Assembly: GCA_027605045.1 (NCBI GenBank)
Contig: JAQFWX010000037.1
Location: 310,001 to 374,000 of the forward strand
Length of the DNA stretch: 64,000 nucleotides
Direction of reading: 5' to 3'
Origin: Phallus indusiatus
Lineage: Eukaryota > Basidiomycota > Agaricomycetes > Phallales > Phallaceae
The position numbers were made by a program, and so were the translations under genes. Below, piece after piece: positions 1-10,858 of this stretch. Below the pieces are notes generated by a model. The model searched no databases. It was not told where the DNA came from and saw nothing but the letters and a program-made list of their open reading frames with translations. Each line of letters starts with the position of its first letter. Within the stretch, counting starts at the first letter, position 1.

Positions 1-76
1 AACCCGGGTCGGGTCACGGGTCAGTCGGGTCCATAAAAAATACCCGCGGGTCGGGTACCCGAACCCGCGGGTAAAA
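1..76. repeat. CGGGT-rich repeat, edge of an unidentified element
   Basis: The first 76 bases are built from repeated CGGGT / ACCCG words on both strands (for example CGGGTACCCGAACCCGCGGG around 52-71). Such short, self-complementary subterminal repeats are common in non-autonomous DNA transposons. Only one side is visible, so neither terminal repeats nor a target-site duplication can be checked. It directly abuts the left target-site copy of the LINE. Confidence 0.4.
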
Positions 77-89
77 CCCGTGTTATGCC
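77..89. repeat. Left target-site duplication of the LINE
   Basis: CCCGTGTTATGCC lies immediately before the poly(T) run (the poly(A) tail of the minus-strand LINE). The same 13 bases recur at 15360-15372 at the other end of the nest. The following TT also matches but is ambiguous with the tail. A TSD of this length is typical of target-primed reverse transcription. Confidence 0.85.
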
Positions 90-111
90 TTTTTTTTTTT
101 TTTTTTTTTTT
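90..111 (-). other. Poly(A) tail of the LINE
   Basis: A run of 22 T on the plus strand is the 3' poly(A) tail of the minus-strand LINE. It directly abuts the left target-site duplication. Confidence 0.85.
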
Positions 112-326
112 GGTTGAGCCAGATGGCTAGGGACAACGTATCTAATACATCTCTCTAGCCGGCTTGTGTCTTTGGGGTTTAAACCAAGATAAGATGAGTA
201 CATAGGCATGAAAAAAGGAAAACATGTGAAGCATAATTTTATAAGTTCTTAAGAGTGAGCCAACCGGAGAAAATACCTTTACGTATGGAATGTGGGGCTC
301 GGCGGGTTATCCCGGGTCAATACCCA

Positions 327-2372
327 CTAAAAACTCCATAATCTCACTTGGTAGAGGGATCTTATCTTCAGCAAGGTTTGGTAAGTGCTTCCATGTCCGG
401 CAGACCTTGTTAAAGTTGTTGTGCTTTTTTGGGAAAAGGTGGGGTTTGAGGCCAGGAAATCAGTTTGAATATTGTTTTTCATGAGGTCTCTCCATTTGTA
501 GATGATCTCTTGCCTCGATGGTTTCTTATCTGGGCGCCCTTCATTTGCTATGATCCAGTCGCAGCGGAGCTTCCATATCAGATAGGCGCTCTCAGATACA
601 ACTATGCGCTGGAGCCTACTTTTTCCGGTCGTTTCTCTGTCTCTTCCAGAGTTTGTCGGGTTTATGACGTTGCTCAGGATGGACTCGAGTGTAGGATGTT
701 CGGAGTGGATACCTGCTTTTCTTAGTAGGTTCTCCGTTAGTTTCCAGATTGTGGATTGTCCATTTGCAGAGCATTGTGTGAGGCAATGGTCAATTGTTTC
801 GATTGTTTGGCATTCCGGGCATATGGCACGGTCGTTCATGTTGGGGATGTTTAGCCAGAAATGACCCATTCTGTGGGCATTGTGCATGATCTTCCATAAA
901 AACGCGTGTTTCTTTGGATAGGTCCTTCGACTTTATGCCAGACCATATGGTCCTGTTTGTAGGTGTAATTTGATATTGCTCATTTATTGCTTGCCTTACG
1001 CGCTCTAGGTTATTCGCGGTTGTTTCCCTTTCAGTGCGCTTTTTGTTCTTTATAATTATCTTGTAGGCTAGTGATTGTGTTGCAGCTTTTAGTAGGATAC
1101 CGGAAGTCAGCATTCTCGTGTCTTGTTGGGTATTTATCACGTCCGGGGTAGCCTTTTCGCTACCTATGTTTGCTAGGGCGTCAGCACCTTCGTTTCCTTC
1201 AACGCCACTATGTCCTTTCACTTTTGTTAGTATTGTTTGGGCTGAGCGTCCTCTTAGGGAGGATATAAGAGGGATGAGTAGGTCTTCATTTTTCGCGTTT
1301 GACCAGCTCTGATTTTCGTGGTTTTTCAGGTTTGTTGTTAGCTGGTCGATGACATATTGTGAGTCTGTTATGATTTCGAGTGGACTGTCTGTGGCTGTTT
1401 GGTGAACAAGGTGTAGGATTGCGGCAATTTCTCCAGCATTGTTTGTGTGCCATTTGTCTGGTAGTTTAATGGCTGTGTTTCGGGGATCGTTTTGGCCATA
1501 CCAGATACCAGCTCCGACTGTTGCATTTAGGTGTCCGTTGTTTTGACATGAGCCGTCAGTGTAGGCGCTGATTTTTTCGTCAAGATTTTCAGGGGGTGGT
1601 GGGCGGTGTGGAGGGTTCATGGAGGGTTCTTTTGTTGCAAAGATTCGGAATGTGTCCTCAGTACATGACACTTCCGCTGTTGGGTTGAATTTGTAGGATT
1701 TTTGGTTGTTTTCTTGGTTTACCGTGATTGGACTTGTGGTTGCCCATGCTTCGAGAGTCTTATCTGTGTTGGGTATTGTGGGATTCCATTTCGGGGAATT
1801 TTGTTAAGCAGCGATTCCGCTGCTCTTTTACAACTGTGTGGGGACCGGCACCCTAGGGCCCTTTGATCTTTGCAGAAACGGCATCTGCATTTATTGTGTT
1901 TCTTGTGCGTTTGGGGGGGGATGTCATTTTGTAACTGGAGTAGGTCCCCAGTTGTTTTTATACGGTGGATATTCCTCATACATATGAACTCTTTCCTGTT
2001 CCAGGCAATTCTCGTGTTCATGAGGCTGTGGTGATACCAAATGGGCATTGCCTTTTTGGTTTCTTCGTTTATTTCTATGCCATCAACAGTTAAGTTATAT
2101 TTCTTTGCCACTTTTAGTATTCTTTTTATTGATGGGGGATGAGAGTGTATCCTTCTTTTTCTTTCGCGTGCCATGTTTGCAAGAAGTGGTTTTCTGTGAC
2201 GGCGTAGTCTTCACGGTGGATTTTGCTTGCCGCGCTGCATTTATGAGGTTGTGAGCGACATTTGCCCATCTGGGTTTGGGGTTTTGGGTTAGCATTCTTT
2301 TTAGCTTCATTATCTCAATGGCGTCATTTCTGGCATCAAGGTCAATGAGTTTTCCGCCACCTTCTTCAAGTT
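327..2372 (-). pseudogene. LINE ORF2, 3' half: RT tail, RNase H and C-terminal CCHC region (frameshifted)
   Basis: This continues ORF2 after the reverse transcriptase, now spread over several frames. RNase H spans about 1671-790 with AYTDGSCQNNG (first catalytic Asp), NNAGEIAAI (Glu), ITDSQYVID (Asp) and HSGVEGNEGADALA (last His/Asp). Downstream (887-327) lies CPECQTIETIDHC with a following Cys, a zinc-binding motif often found behind RNase H in Tad1-type elements. Frame breaks occur near 2385, near 2160 (in an A-rich run), near 1800 and near 900. Homologous sequence continues in another frame on the far side of each. Single-base indels in an old copy explain the pattern; base-calling errors in homopolymers are an alternative for some. 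Confidence 0.85.
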
Positions 2373-5031
2373 TAGGTAAGGGTATTGTAGTTTATTGGTG
2401 CGGTGGTTTTACCATTCCAGATGAATGATTTTATCATGTTGTTTAGCTGCGTTTTAATTTCATCTGGCATTCCTTGGACTTGGGAGAGGTATTGGGTTCT
2501 TCCTCCGACCTCCATGTTTATTATGTGCCGTTTTCCTTCCATGGTAGGATTTCCTTTGGACCATATGGCAAGGTGGGTAGCGATGTTTTCTAAAGTTGGT
2601 GTCCAAATATTCATTTGTTCAATGGAATTTCCGACGAAGCAGCCTAAGACTCTTGTTGGTGTGCCATCGGGGGCAATGGGAATATTGTCTGGGAGGGGAG
2701 GACTGTTGGGGCTTAGTTTCCTGGAGGTAATTAGGTTTCCTCTGTATGTCTCTGATCCTATCGGGATTATGTTTGTTTTGCTTATGTTGAATTTGGCGCC
2801 TGATGCACGGCACCAAGAATTCAGGATATTCTGTAGGGTTTCGAAATCGTCCTTGTCTGATAAAAAGACTGTCGTGTCATCAGCAAAGAGGGACGCGATG
2901 AGTTTTTCGTTTTCGTTAGGGATTTCGTAACCTGAGAGGTCTGACATTCGCAGGTTTGTGGCAAGGGGCTCAATTGCTAGATTGAAAAGGAGGCAGGACA
3001 GGGGGTCACCCTGTCTTACACCTCTTGTTACTTTGAAGGGGAGGCTTTTTTCACCATTTAGAATTACGGAGGTTTCCGCGTTATGGTATAAGTTTTTAAC
3101 CGTGGTAAGGAAGTGCGCTGGTAAGTGCATTTTGTTTATTACTGTCCATAGGTAATCATGTCTTATTTTGTCATATGCCTTTTCTTGGTCTAGACAGATT
3201 ATAGCGCCGTTCTTTTCAAAGGCTTCGGCATGATTTATTATTTGGTTCACTAGTTCAGTTTGATCACTTATTTGTCTGTTTTTCATGAAACCAGCTTGGT
3301 CATGGTGGATTAGACATGGGGCGGCAATGGCAAGTCTGTTGGTCAAAATCCTTGTCATTATACGGTAATCACAATTTAGGACAGTGATGGGTCTGTAATT
3401 GCTAACTTCGGCTCGGTCGCCTTTTTTGTAGAGGGGGCACATCCAGCCCTCATGGAATGGGTTATTGTTTGAGACGCCATTTATTTCTATGTCGTTAAAA
3501 ATTTTAGCGAGCAGGCCTGGTGTGTCAAAGCTTCTATTGGGTGTGCCTTGTTTTTGCCGTTGTTGGTGCATCTTTGTCAAGTTTTTCCAAAGTTCATAAG
3601 GGATCCCATCTAGGCCAGCTGCTTTGTTGTTTGGTAATTTAGAGATGGCCGCACTGACCTCTTCTGGAGTGATCAGTTTGCTCAATTGGTCTGTGTATTT
3701 ATTTGGTATGTCGAGATTAATATTTTGGAGTGTCAGACTAATTTCTTCCATTCTTTGTTCATTTGCATTTATTTGGAAGTTGTCATTTATGTCTTTTGTT
3801 TGGAGGCTCTCATGGAAATCGCGCATGAGATTTGACATCTGGATGGATTTTTGGATGAGGGGCTTGTCAGGTGCTTCATTGTTCCTTAGGGCAAGGATGG
3901 TATCCCTCGGTTTCTTCTCTTTGTTTAAGTTTATCCAATATTTATTTATTGTTTCGCCTTCTAATTTATAGCGGGTTCTGTTTCTTTCTCTTTTGTAAAG
4001 GTGCCTTTTTCTTTTAAGGAGGCTTATTTCTTCGGTGAGGATAGTGAGCTGAATTCCTTTTTCCTCTTCGCTCATGTTTATTTGTTCACTTGTTGTTTTC
4101 AAGATTCTTTCTTTCTGGTCTATTTCTTTTGTTAGCGCAGAATGTAGTTTTTGAGCGCTCGATTTAGCGATTTGTTGTATTCTTGTTTTAAAGAGGGTAT
4201 ATTCTGATTGGAGGTGTATGCTTTGGTTTGAGGCTAGTCTCTCTTGGAGTTGAAGGCCCTCGTTTTGTACCTCGGTGAGGAATTTTTCATTGTTGAGGAG
4301 ATTCGTTGGGATGGTCCAGCGACCTTTTCCAATGTATGGTTGTGTAGGGTTTATTAGCTCGAATTGTATGAGTTTGTGGTCGGATGGGATGGGGGAAATT
4401 TCGTCATGCCAGTTTGTGCATAGTTTTAGGAGTTCTATATGCGTGTAGATTCTATCAATCCGTGAATGGATTGGTCTTCCGCGTTGTGTGAATGTGTAGT
4501 TTATTGATGTGGGGAAAGTGTTTCGCCAAGCATCTTTGATGTTTAGGAAGGTCTTGAGGGAAGTGAGAGTTTCTACTTGGTTTGCATGGTCAGCATGTGC
4601 TGGAAGTCTGTCTAGCGCATCTTCTACCATGTTGAAATCACCTAACAGAAGGTGGATTTCAGGGGTGGTAGGGTTTGTGCATTTTTCTTCTAGGGTTGCC
4701 CAGAAGTTGGAGTTTTCTTGTGGTGAGTTTGGGGCATATACGGATATTATGTTGAGGTTTTCGGCTCCGTTCCAGGGTATTTGTAAGAGTAGTGCTCTCC
4801 CTTCAATGAGAGTGAGGGCTTTTGCATCTTTCCATTTACATAGGTTTTTATTCAGTATAATTGCAGTGCCGCTTTTGCCGGAAGGGTTTTCGCGGTCGGC
4901 AGTGTTGAAGATAATGAGTTGTCGTTCAAAAAGGGTGTTTAAGTCAAGAAGCATTGTGTTATCTAGGTGTGTTTCCTGAAGGGCAAGGACACCAATCCTT
5001 TTTTCTCTCATCAGCTGGTTTATCTCAAACC
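2373..5031 (-). pseudogene. LINE ORF2, 5' half: endonuclease and reverse transcriptase (interrupted)
   Basis: A long open frame (879 codons) encodes the body of an AP-like endonuclease and a reverse transcriptase. Visible motifs: VLALQETHLD and LLLGDFN in the endonuclease, SDHKLIQFE (catalytic Asp/His); NYRPITVLNCDYRI, CLDQEKAYDKI, GVRQGDPLS and SLFADDTTVFL (the FADD active site) in the RT. The endonuclease N-terminus is not here: it lies at 11261-11505, beyond the LTR element inserted in this frame. Removing the insert and one ATTTT copy restores a continuous frame across the junction, so the LINE was read through here before the insertion. Confidence 0.9.
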
Positions 5032-5036
5032 ATTTT
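5032..5036. repeat. ATTTT target-site duplication, left copy
   Basis: Five bases ATTTT precede the 5' LTR and recur at 11256-11260 directly after the 3' LTR. Five bp is the usual TSD of Ty3/gypsy integrases. Confidence 0.9.
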
Positions 5037-5433
5037 TGTCAGGGTACGCTACCGCGTCCCCTCATTTTTCCTTATTTATTATCATCGGTATATATCTATT
5101 TCTATCTTATTTATATTTCCCGTGCATTACCTCTACCATCCGTTTATTCTCTCCGTCCATATTTCACCTTCTCTACTCGCGCGCGTTGCGCGCTCGTACA
5201 CGGCGTGATGCCCGTGACATCACGTCGCTTAGGCTCGGCTTGGGCACCTGGCACTTAGCTGTGCCAGGGCCGCACGCCGCGTCGTCGTTTTATGTATATA
5301 GTAGCTGTACCTAGAGTGAGGGTCCCTAAGCTTGTTCTCTTAGGATCCCCTCCCTCTAGGTGAGTAGTATAGTTACTTTCCAATATATTACTTAGGATCC
5401 CCTCCCTCTAGTGTGAGCTGAGTAGCCCTAACA
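5037..5433 (+). repeat. 5' LTR of the chromovirus
   Basis: 397 bp, starting TGTCAGGGTACGC and ending GTAGCCCTAACA. Its partner is 10859-11255, and I found no difference between the two. A TATA-like TATATAG at 5295-5301 lies about 30 bp before AAGCTTGTTCT (5328-5338), the segment complementary to the primer-binding site. This is consistent with transcription starting at or near that segment. Confidence 0.95.
5310..5360 (+). promoter_or_regulatory. Stem-loop in the LTR presenting the self-primer
   Basis: Around the loop CTTGTTCT (5331-5338) the flanks can pair: CCTAAG with CTTAGG next to the loop, then GAGGG with CCCTC, then CTAGAG with CTCTAG. The related solo LTR at 16097-16447 keeps the same loop and inner stem although its other stem bases have changed. 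Conservation across two diverged LTRs suggests a functional hairpin. Its role in reverse transcription is inferred. Confidence 0.6.
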
Positions 5434-5435
5434 GT

Positions 5436-5446
5436 AGAACAAGCTT
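5436..5446 (+). promoter_or_regulatory. Primer-binding site, self-complementary type
   Basis: AGAACAAGCTT begins two bases after the 5' LTR. It is the exact reverse complement of AAGCTTGTTCT at 5328-5338 in the same LTR. Tf1 of fission yeast and related elements prime reverse transcription with the first 11 nt of their own transcript instead of a tRNA. The 11-nt match, its position and the TATA spacing fit that mechanism. Confidence 0.65.
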
Positions 5447-5600
5447 CTACTCGCAGACTGGTCGTTTCTATCGACACTCACTATTGAAAAATCGCGCTCG
5501 ACACCGACTATCGCAGCGTCGTATTTTCCCCTCGAGTCCCGTCTATAATCGACCCCTCTGCTCCGTCCTAAAACCCCTTTTTTTCCTTTCTCTCTCTCTC

Positions 5601-6911
5601 ATGGATTCCTCACCCCCACCCTCTGCACCCCAAATCGTCACCCTCGAAGATGTGGCGACTATTATCATGCGGCAATTCGCGGAAATGGATGCCCGCATGG
5701 CCAGACAGGAATCCCAGGCCTCACAGATGATTGAGGTCCTACGGAGCATCCGAGACGCGGCTAGAGCTGCTCCTACCCAAAACACCCCTGTTGACGACGC
5801 GTCCTCACCTGGACAACCACCGGCTCCTGAGCATCAAGCCAGTTCACGCTCTTCCCGAAATACCCGACCTGCTGTACCTCCTTCGTTCGACGGAGATCGC
5901 TCCAAGGGTCGTGCCTTCTGGAACACCGTCGAGTTTTACATGAGTATATGCAGTCGCGATTTCGAGACTGATGAACTCAAAATCGGCTGGGCAATGTCGT
6001 ACATGAATGAAGGCCGTGCCCTTACCTTCAGCGAATCTATGCTGAAAAAGTATCAAAGAGGAGAGAAGCCCTTCGCCGACTGGAATGCCTTTCGGGAACG
6101 ATTCAAGGCTGATTTCTTTCCACAATCCGAGCAAGAGGATGCCATCAACACCCTCTATTCCAACCGCTATGTCCAAGGCAACAGGACTGTAGAAGAGTAT
6201 GTGGATGCCTTCCGCGTGCTCATTGAGCACGCTGGCTTTACGGAAGGACTCGCCATTAACACGTACTTTCGTAACGGTTTGGACCCGACAATTGCGTCTC
6301 TGGTAGCGACGATGAAGGACCGACCCGCACTTCACGACTACGAGGGCTGGATCAGGCAAGCACGCATGTTTGACATGGACAGGCGTGCCAACGAGGCTTT
6401 CACTGCTGCTCGTCGCCGACTCGTAGGCTCTGGAACGGTTCAGACGAATCCCGCGATCATCCCCATTAATCGACCCCGTCCCAACCCTTTTCCGTCGTAT
6501 CAGACCCTCCAGATCCAGAGGAGGCCCCCTGCCCCTTCCTATCAAGCTCCTTCTTACCCACCTCCCAGGCCAGTACCTCAACTCGCGCCCGCGTTGCCTC
6601 CTAGACCTGCGGCTTCTGCTCCTACATCCCAGGTTAGACATGACCCGATGGACGTTGACGCTGCTCGTCGACGCTTAGGCCCAGAATCGACCAGATGTCA
6701 TCGTTGTGGAGCAACAGGCCATTGGGCTCGTGAATGCCCTCGCGCGTACGACATTCGGTATCTCCAGCCTGACGAATTGGACGACAATATCGCACATTTG
6801 TTGGCCCAGAAAGACGCGTTGGAAGCCCAGGCGCGTGGTGACTCTGCTCTGACCCAAGGCAAGACTGTGGCTGCAACAGAGGTAGAGGATTTTCAAAACG
6901 GCGACGAGTGA
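5601..6911 (+). CDS. gag: Chromovirus Gag polyprotein
   Basis: 436 residues from the ATG at 5601. The frame is open upstream to 5484, but the first 39 codons would lie in the leader and lack Gag similarity. The middle carries a retrotransposon Gag (capsid) pattern: AFWNTVEFYM, then EQEDAINTLYSNRYVQGNRTV (split here: EQEDAINTLYSNR, YVQGNRTVEEYVDAFR) and AINTYFRNGLDP. A proline-rich linker follows, then the zinc knuckle CHRCGATGHWAREC near residue 370. It would form the particle and bind the element RNA. It ends in TGA at 6909-6911, where the protease frame takes over with a small overlap, so Pol expression may need frameshifting. Confidence 0.85.
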   Translation: MDSSPPPSAPQIVTLEDVATIIMRQFAEMDARMARQESQASQMIEVLRSIRDAARAAPTQNTPVDDASSPGQPPAPEHQASSRSSRNTRPAVPPSFDGDRSKGRAFWNTVEFYMSICSRDFETDELKIGWAMSYMNEGRALTFSESMLKKYQRGEKPFADWNAFRERFKADFFPQSEQEDAINTLYSNRYVQGNRTVEEYVDAFRVLIEHAGFTEGLAINTYFRNGLDPTIASLVATMKDRPALHDYEGWIRQARMFDMDRRANEAFTAARRRLVGSGTVQTNPAIIPINRPRPNPFPSYQTLQIQRRPPAPSYQAPSYPPPRPVPQLAPALPPRPAASAPTSQVRHDPMDVDAARRRLGPESTRCHRCGATGHWARECPRAYDIRYLQPDELDDNIAHLLAQKDALEAQARGDSALTQGKTVAATEVEDFQNGDE

Positions 6912-9900
6912 TAGATGCACCCTCGTTGCCGACATCTAATAGATTCGACATTTTGTACATAGATCGCGAACAAAATGACATTCCTGATTCGAATCTAACT
7001 ACCCCTGCTGCATCCCCTGACAAACCCAAAGAATCGCCTCCACCTGCCACACGTTCTGTTTCTACCCCATGTATGCTGTCGCCTTCTCAACGTCGTGCAT
7101 TGCCAAAGGAATACCGACTCGCAGCTACCGCAGGCACGCAAAAGCTAGAGATTCCAGTAGAGCTACAGAGTGTTGACACCGGAGCCCTGCTGCACAGCAA
7201 GGCCATGCTGGACACCGGGGCTAGCGGTATGTTCCTCGATCGCAACTTTGTCGACAAACATCGGCTTCCCTCCGTACGCCTTGCTAAACCCATTCCCGTG
7301 TTTAACGTCGACGGTACGCCCAACCATGCTGGCTCTATCACCCACGTCGTCGACCTGGTTGTTCGCTCGGGATCACTCTGAACGCACCTTGTTCGCCGTT
7401 ACCTCACTCAAGTATCCCGTCCTGTTTGGACTGCCGTGGTTCAAGGCTCACAATCCCGTCATAGACTACACAACTGGTCAAGTAGAGTTCATGCGCTGCA
7501 GCCCCAGCTGTCGGTCTTGTGCCCCACGCTGGCCAGCGGGTAAGCTCTCTAAGCGCGCGTTCCAACAGATCCGACGCGCACCTCTGCCAGAGCTCGACGA
7601 CACTGAGGCCGATGATCCTGACATACCAGACCTGGTCGACGTCGAGTCTGAGATTGAAGAGGGTGATCGACTGTTCGCGATATCTATGCTACCCGACGAG
7701 CCCGACACTCACCGCATATATGCCACCGAGACCATCTCCCAGCGACTGGCTCAGGCCCACGCCAACAACGCAGACGCACCAGCTCTCAAGGGTTTTCGGG
7801 ATATCGTGCCAGAGATGTTCCACGGCTTTGCCGACATTTTCTCGAAGGAGTCGTTCGACTCGTTGCCGCAATCGAAGAAGTGGGATCACCCGATAGAGCT
7901 TGTGCCAGGTTCTGAGCCCAAGTCGTGCAAGATCTACCCGTTGTCACCCAACGAGCAGGCCGAGTTAGACGCGTTTCTAGAAGAAAACCTTGCGTCTGGA
8001 CGAATCCGACCCTCGAAGTCGCCCATGGCGTCCCCGGTATTCTTCATTAAGAAGAAAGATGGCTCTCTTCGTCTCATCCAGGACTATCGGGCATTGAATG
8101 CTATGACGATTAAGAACCGTTACCCGCTGCCCCTGATCTCAGAGCTCATCAACAAATTGCAAGGTGCCCGGTACTTTACCAAGCTGGACGTGCGCTGGGG
8201 TTACAACAATGTGCGGATAAAGGAAGGAGACGAGTGGAAGGCTGCTTTCCGCACCAACCGCGGCCTTTTCGAACCTCTGGTAATGTTCTTTGGTCTCACA
8301 AATAGCCCTGCGACCTTCCAGACAATGATGAACGAGATTTTCGAGGATATGATCTCGGAAGGTGTCGTTGCCGTCTACATCGACGACATTCTCATCTATA
8401 CTGGATCGGGAACAACATGACCAGGTAACACGACGCGTTCTCGAACGTCTCCGCGAGCACAAGCTGTATCTCAAGGCAGAGAAGTGCGAGTTCTGCCGGA
8501 CTAAGATCGAGTACTTGGGTGTTGTCATTTCCGAGAACACCGTCGAGATGGATCCCGCGAAAGTCTCGGGTGTCAGAGACTGGCCCATCCCGAAGAACGT
8601 CACTGAGGTTCAGTCCTTCTTGGGCTTCGCCAACTTCTACCGTCGGTTTATCAAGGATTTCGCGCGTATTGCCAATCCCATGTTCGGGTTAACCAAGAAG
8701 GACACCCCCTTCGTCTGGTCCGACATTTGTCAGCATGCTTTCGATACTCTGAAGTCGTCGATCACCTCTGCCCCCATTCTTCTCATTCCCAACCCCGCTA
8801 ATCCTTACCGGGTTGAAGCAGACAGCTCCGACTTTGCAACAGGCGCGGTTCTCTCACAGTTGTCGAACGAGGATGGTAAATGGCACCCAGTTGCATTCTT
8901 CTCGAAGGCCCTCAGCCCTGTCGAACGCAACTATGAGATTCACGACAAGGAGATGCTCGCTATCATACGATCTTTGGAGGAATGGCGACACTTTCTCGAA
9001 GGCGCATCTCACCCTATCGACATACGGACTGATCACAAGAATCTCGAGTATTTCATGTCCGCGCGTAACCTCAATCGTCGTCAAGCTAGATGGTCAGTAT
9101 ATCTCTCGCGATTCGACTTCACCCTACAGCATATACCGGGTAAGTCGATGGGGAAACCTGATGGCCTATCCCGCCACCCAGATCATGGCTCGGGAAAGGA
9201 CGACAATCGTGGCGTCACCCTAATCCGACCCGAAATGTTTGCAATCAATGCTCTGCAAACATTCCGCCTTAAAGGGGAGGAGGAGGACTTGCTACGCCAG
9301 ATTCGCAAGGCCAATCGGGAAGGCAAGGTCGAAGATAGCGTTTCCAAAGCCGTTGCAACACTTCGTGCACTGGGTGGTCGTTCAGCTCACTCATCGGAAT
9401 GGTTTGAAGACCAGGACCTCCTCTATTATCGCGGCAAGGTTTACGTGCCAAACGCCGACGAGCTGCGTCGGAAAATCCTTTCCAGGCACCACGACACCAG
9501 ACTCGGTGGTCACCCGGGTCGTTTCAAGACTCTCGAGCTCGTTTCGCGCACCTTCTGGTGGCCAGGTGTCTCCAGGTATGTCCAACGCTACGTCGAGGCC
9601 TGCGACATGTGTCTACGTACGAAACCCCTCGTCATGCTCCCTATGGCCTTCTCCGACCCACAGAGGTGCCAAGTCGACCTTGGGAACACATCTCAGTCGA
9701 CTTCATCGTGGAACTACCGGAATCCAACGGTTTCGACGCGATCCTCTCTGTCGTCGACTCTCTCACCAAACGGGTTCATTTCGTGCCGACATTTACGACA
9801 CTTGACGCGACAGGTCTAGCCCGTCTGTACCTTCAACACGTCTGGAAGCTTCATGGTCTCCCCATGAAGGTGATCTCTGACAGAGGTCCCCAGTTCGCGT

Positions 9901-10846
9901 CCCGCTTCACACAGGAGCTTTCTAGGCTCCTTGGCATACGGCTTGCACCCTCTACGGCATATCATCCTCAAACCGATGGTCAGACGGAGCGTGTCAACGC
10001 AGAAGTCGAACAGTACCTTCGACTTTTCACCTCTGAGCGGCAGGACGACTGGGACCAGATACTGCCCTTGGCTGAGTTCGCATACAACAACCATGTACAC
10101 TCAGCTACGCGCGCGACACCGTTTGAGCTCGACACTGGACGACATCCTCGTATGGGATTCGAACCGCTGGTTGCCGACTCCAAGATCGAATCTGTCAACG
10201 AGTTCAAGACACGTATGGAGTCGACGATAGAGGAAGCCAAGGCCGCCATAGCCAAGTCGAAGGACGAGATGGCCAAGTACTACGATCGGAAACACATCCC
10301 GGCACCTGAATACAAGGTTGGCGACAAGGTATACCTCGATTCGAGCGACATTCGTACCACCAGGCCCTCCGCCAAGTTATCGCATCGGTACTTAGGGCCT
10401 TTTCCGATAGTCAGCAAGGTCGGGTCGCACGCATATAAGCTGCGTTTACCACTGTCGATGTCAAGGCTTCATCCAGTATTCCACGTCGGGAAGTTGCGTC
10501 CAAAGGTTGAAGATACAATCCCGGGTCGTCGCGCCAAGGCTCCCCCACCTCCAGAGATCAGAGACGACGGTGAGCACTACGTCGTGGAACGGATTTTGGA
10601 CAGTCGTGTATTCCGGAGACGACTCGAATATAAGGTGTGTTGGGAAGGCTATGGTCCCGAGCATGATCAATGGGAACCCGAGTCGAATATTGCAGCCCCA
10701 GATCTCATTAGGCAGTTCCACCGTGAGCACCCGAGTGCGCCGCGCTCGATAAATGGTCTCCTTTTCCATCGTCGCCCTCGGTTCGATTTCTCCAAGTTGC
10801 AAGCATCATTAGTCGAAGCTACAGGCGTCGGGACGCCGCCTCGTTG
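6908..10846 (+). pseudogene. pol: Chromovirus Pol: protease, RT, RNase H, integrase, chromodomain (frameshifted)
   Basis: The protease has LDTGASGMFLD (6908-7381 frame). After a frame change near 7370 the RT follows with FFIKKKDGSLRLIQDYRALN, TKLDVRWGYNNVRI, FFGLTNSPATFQ and YIDDILIYT (YxDD active site). A second change near 8405 leads to RNase H (VEADSSDFATGAVLS) and the integrase HHCC zinc finger (HHDTRLGGH ... CDMC). A third change near 9640 leads to the integrase core (HISVDFIVELP, SDRGPQFAS, HPQTDGQTERVNAEVE) and a C-terminal chromodomain (YVVERILDSR, YKVCWEGYGPEHDQWEPESN) ending at 10847. All functional motifs are present, so the three single-base breaks look recent or technical. In the known biology, the chromodomain guides integration to particular chromatin. 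Confidence 0.85.
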
Positions 10847-10858
10847 AAGGGGGGGTGG
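10847..10858 (+). promoter_or_regulatory. Polypurine tract
   Basis: A G-rich run (about AAGGGGGGGTGG) lies directly before the 3' LTR, the place where plus-strand DNA synthesis is primed in LTR retrotransposons. Confidence 0.75.

Noticed and set aside
4954..5314. Open frames running from LINE sequence into the 5' LTR, with a matching frame at 10844-11136
   Set aside because: They lie in the two identical LTRs; the duplicate translation only shows LTR identity, not a gene.
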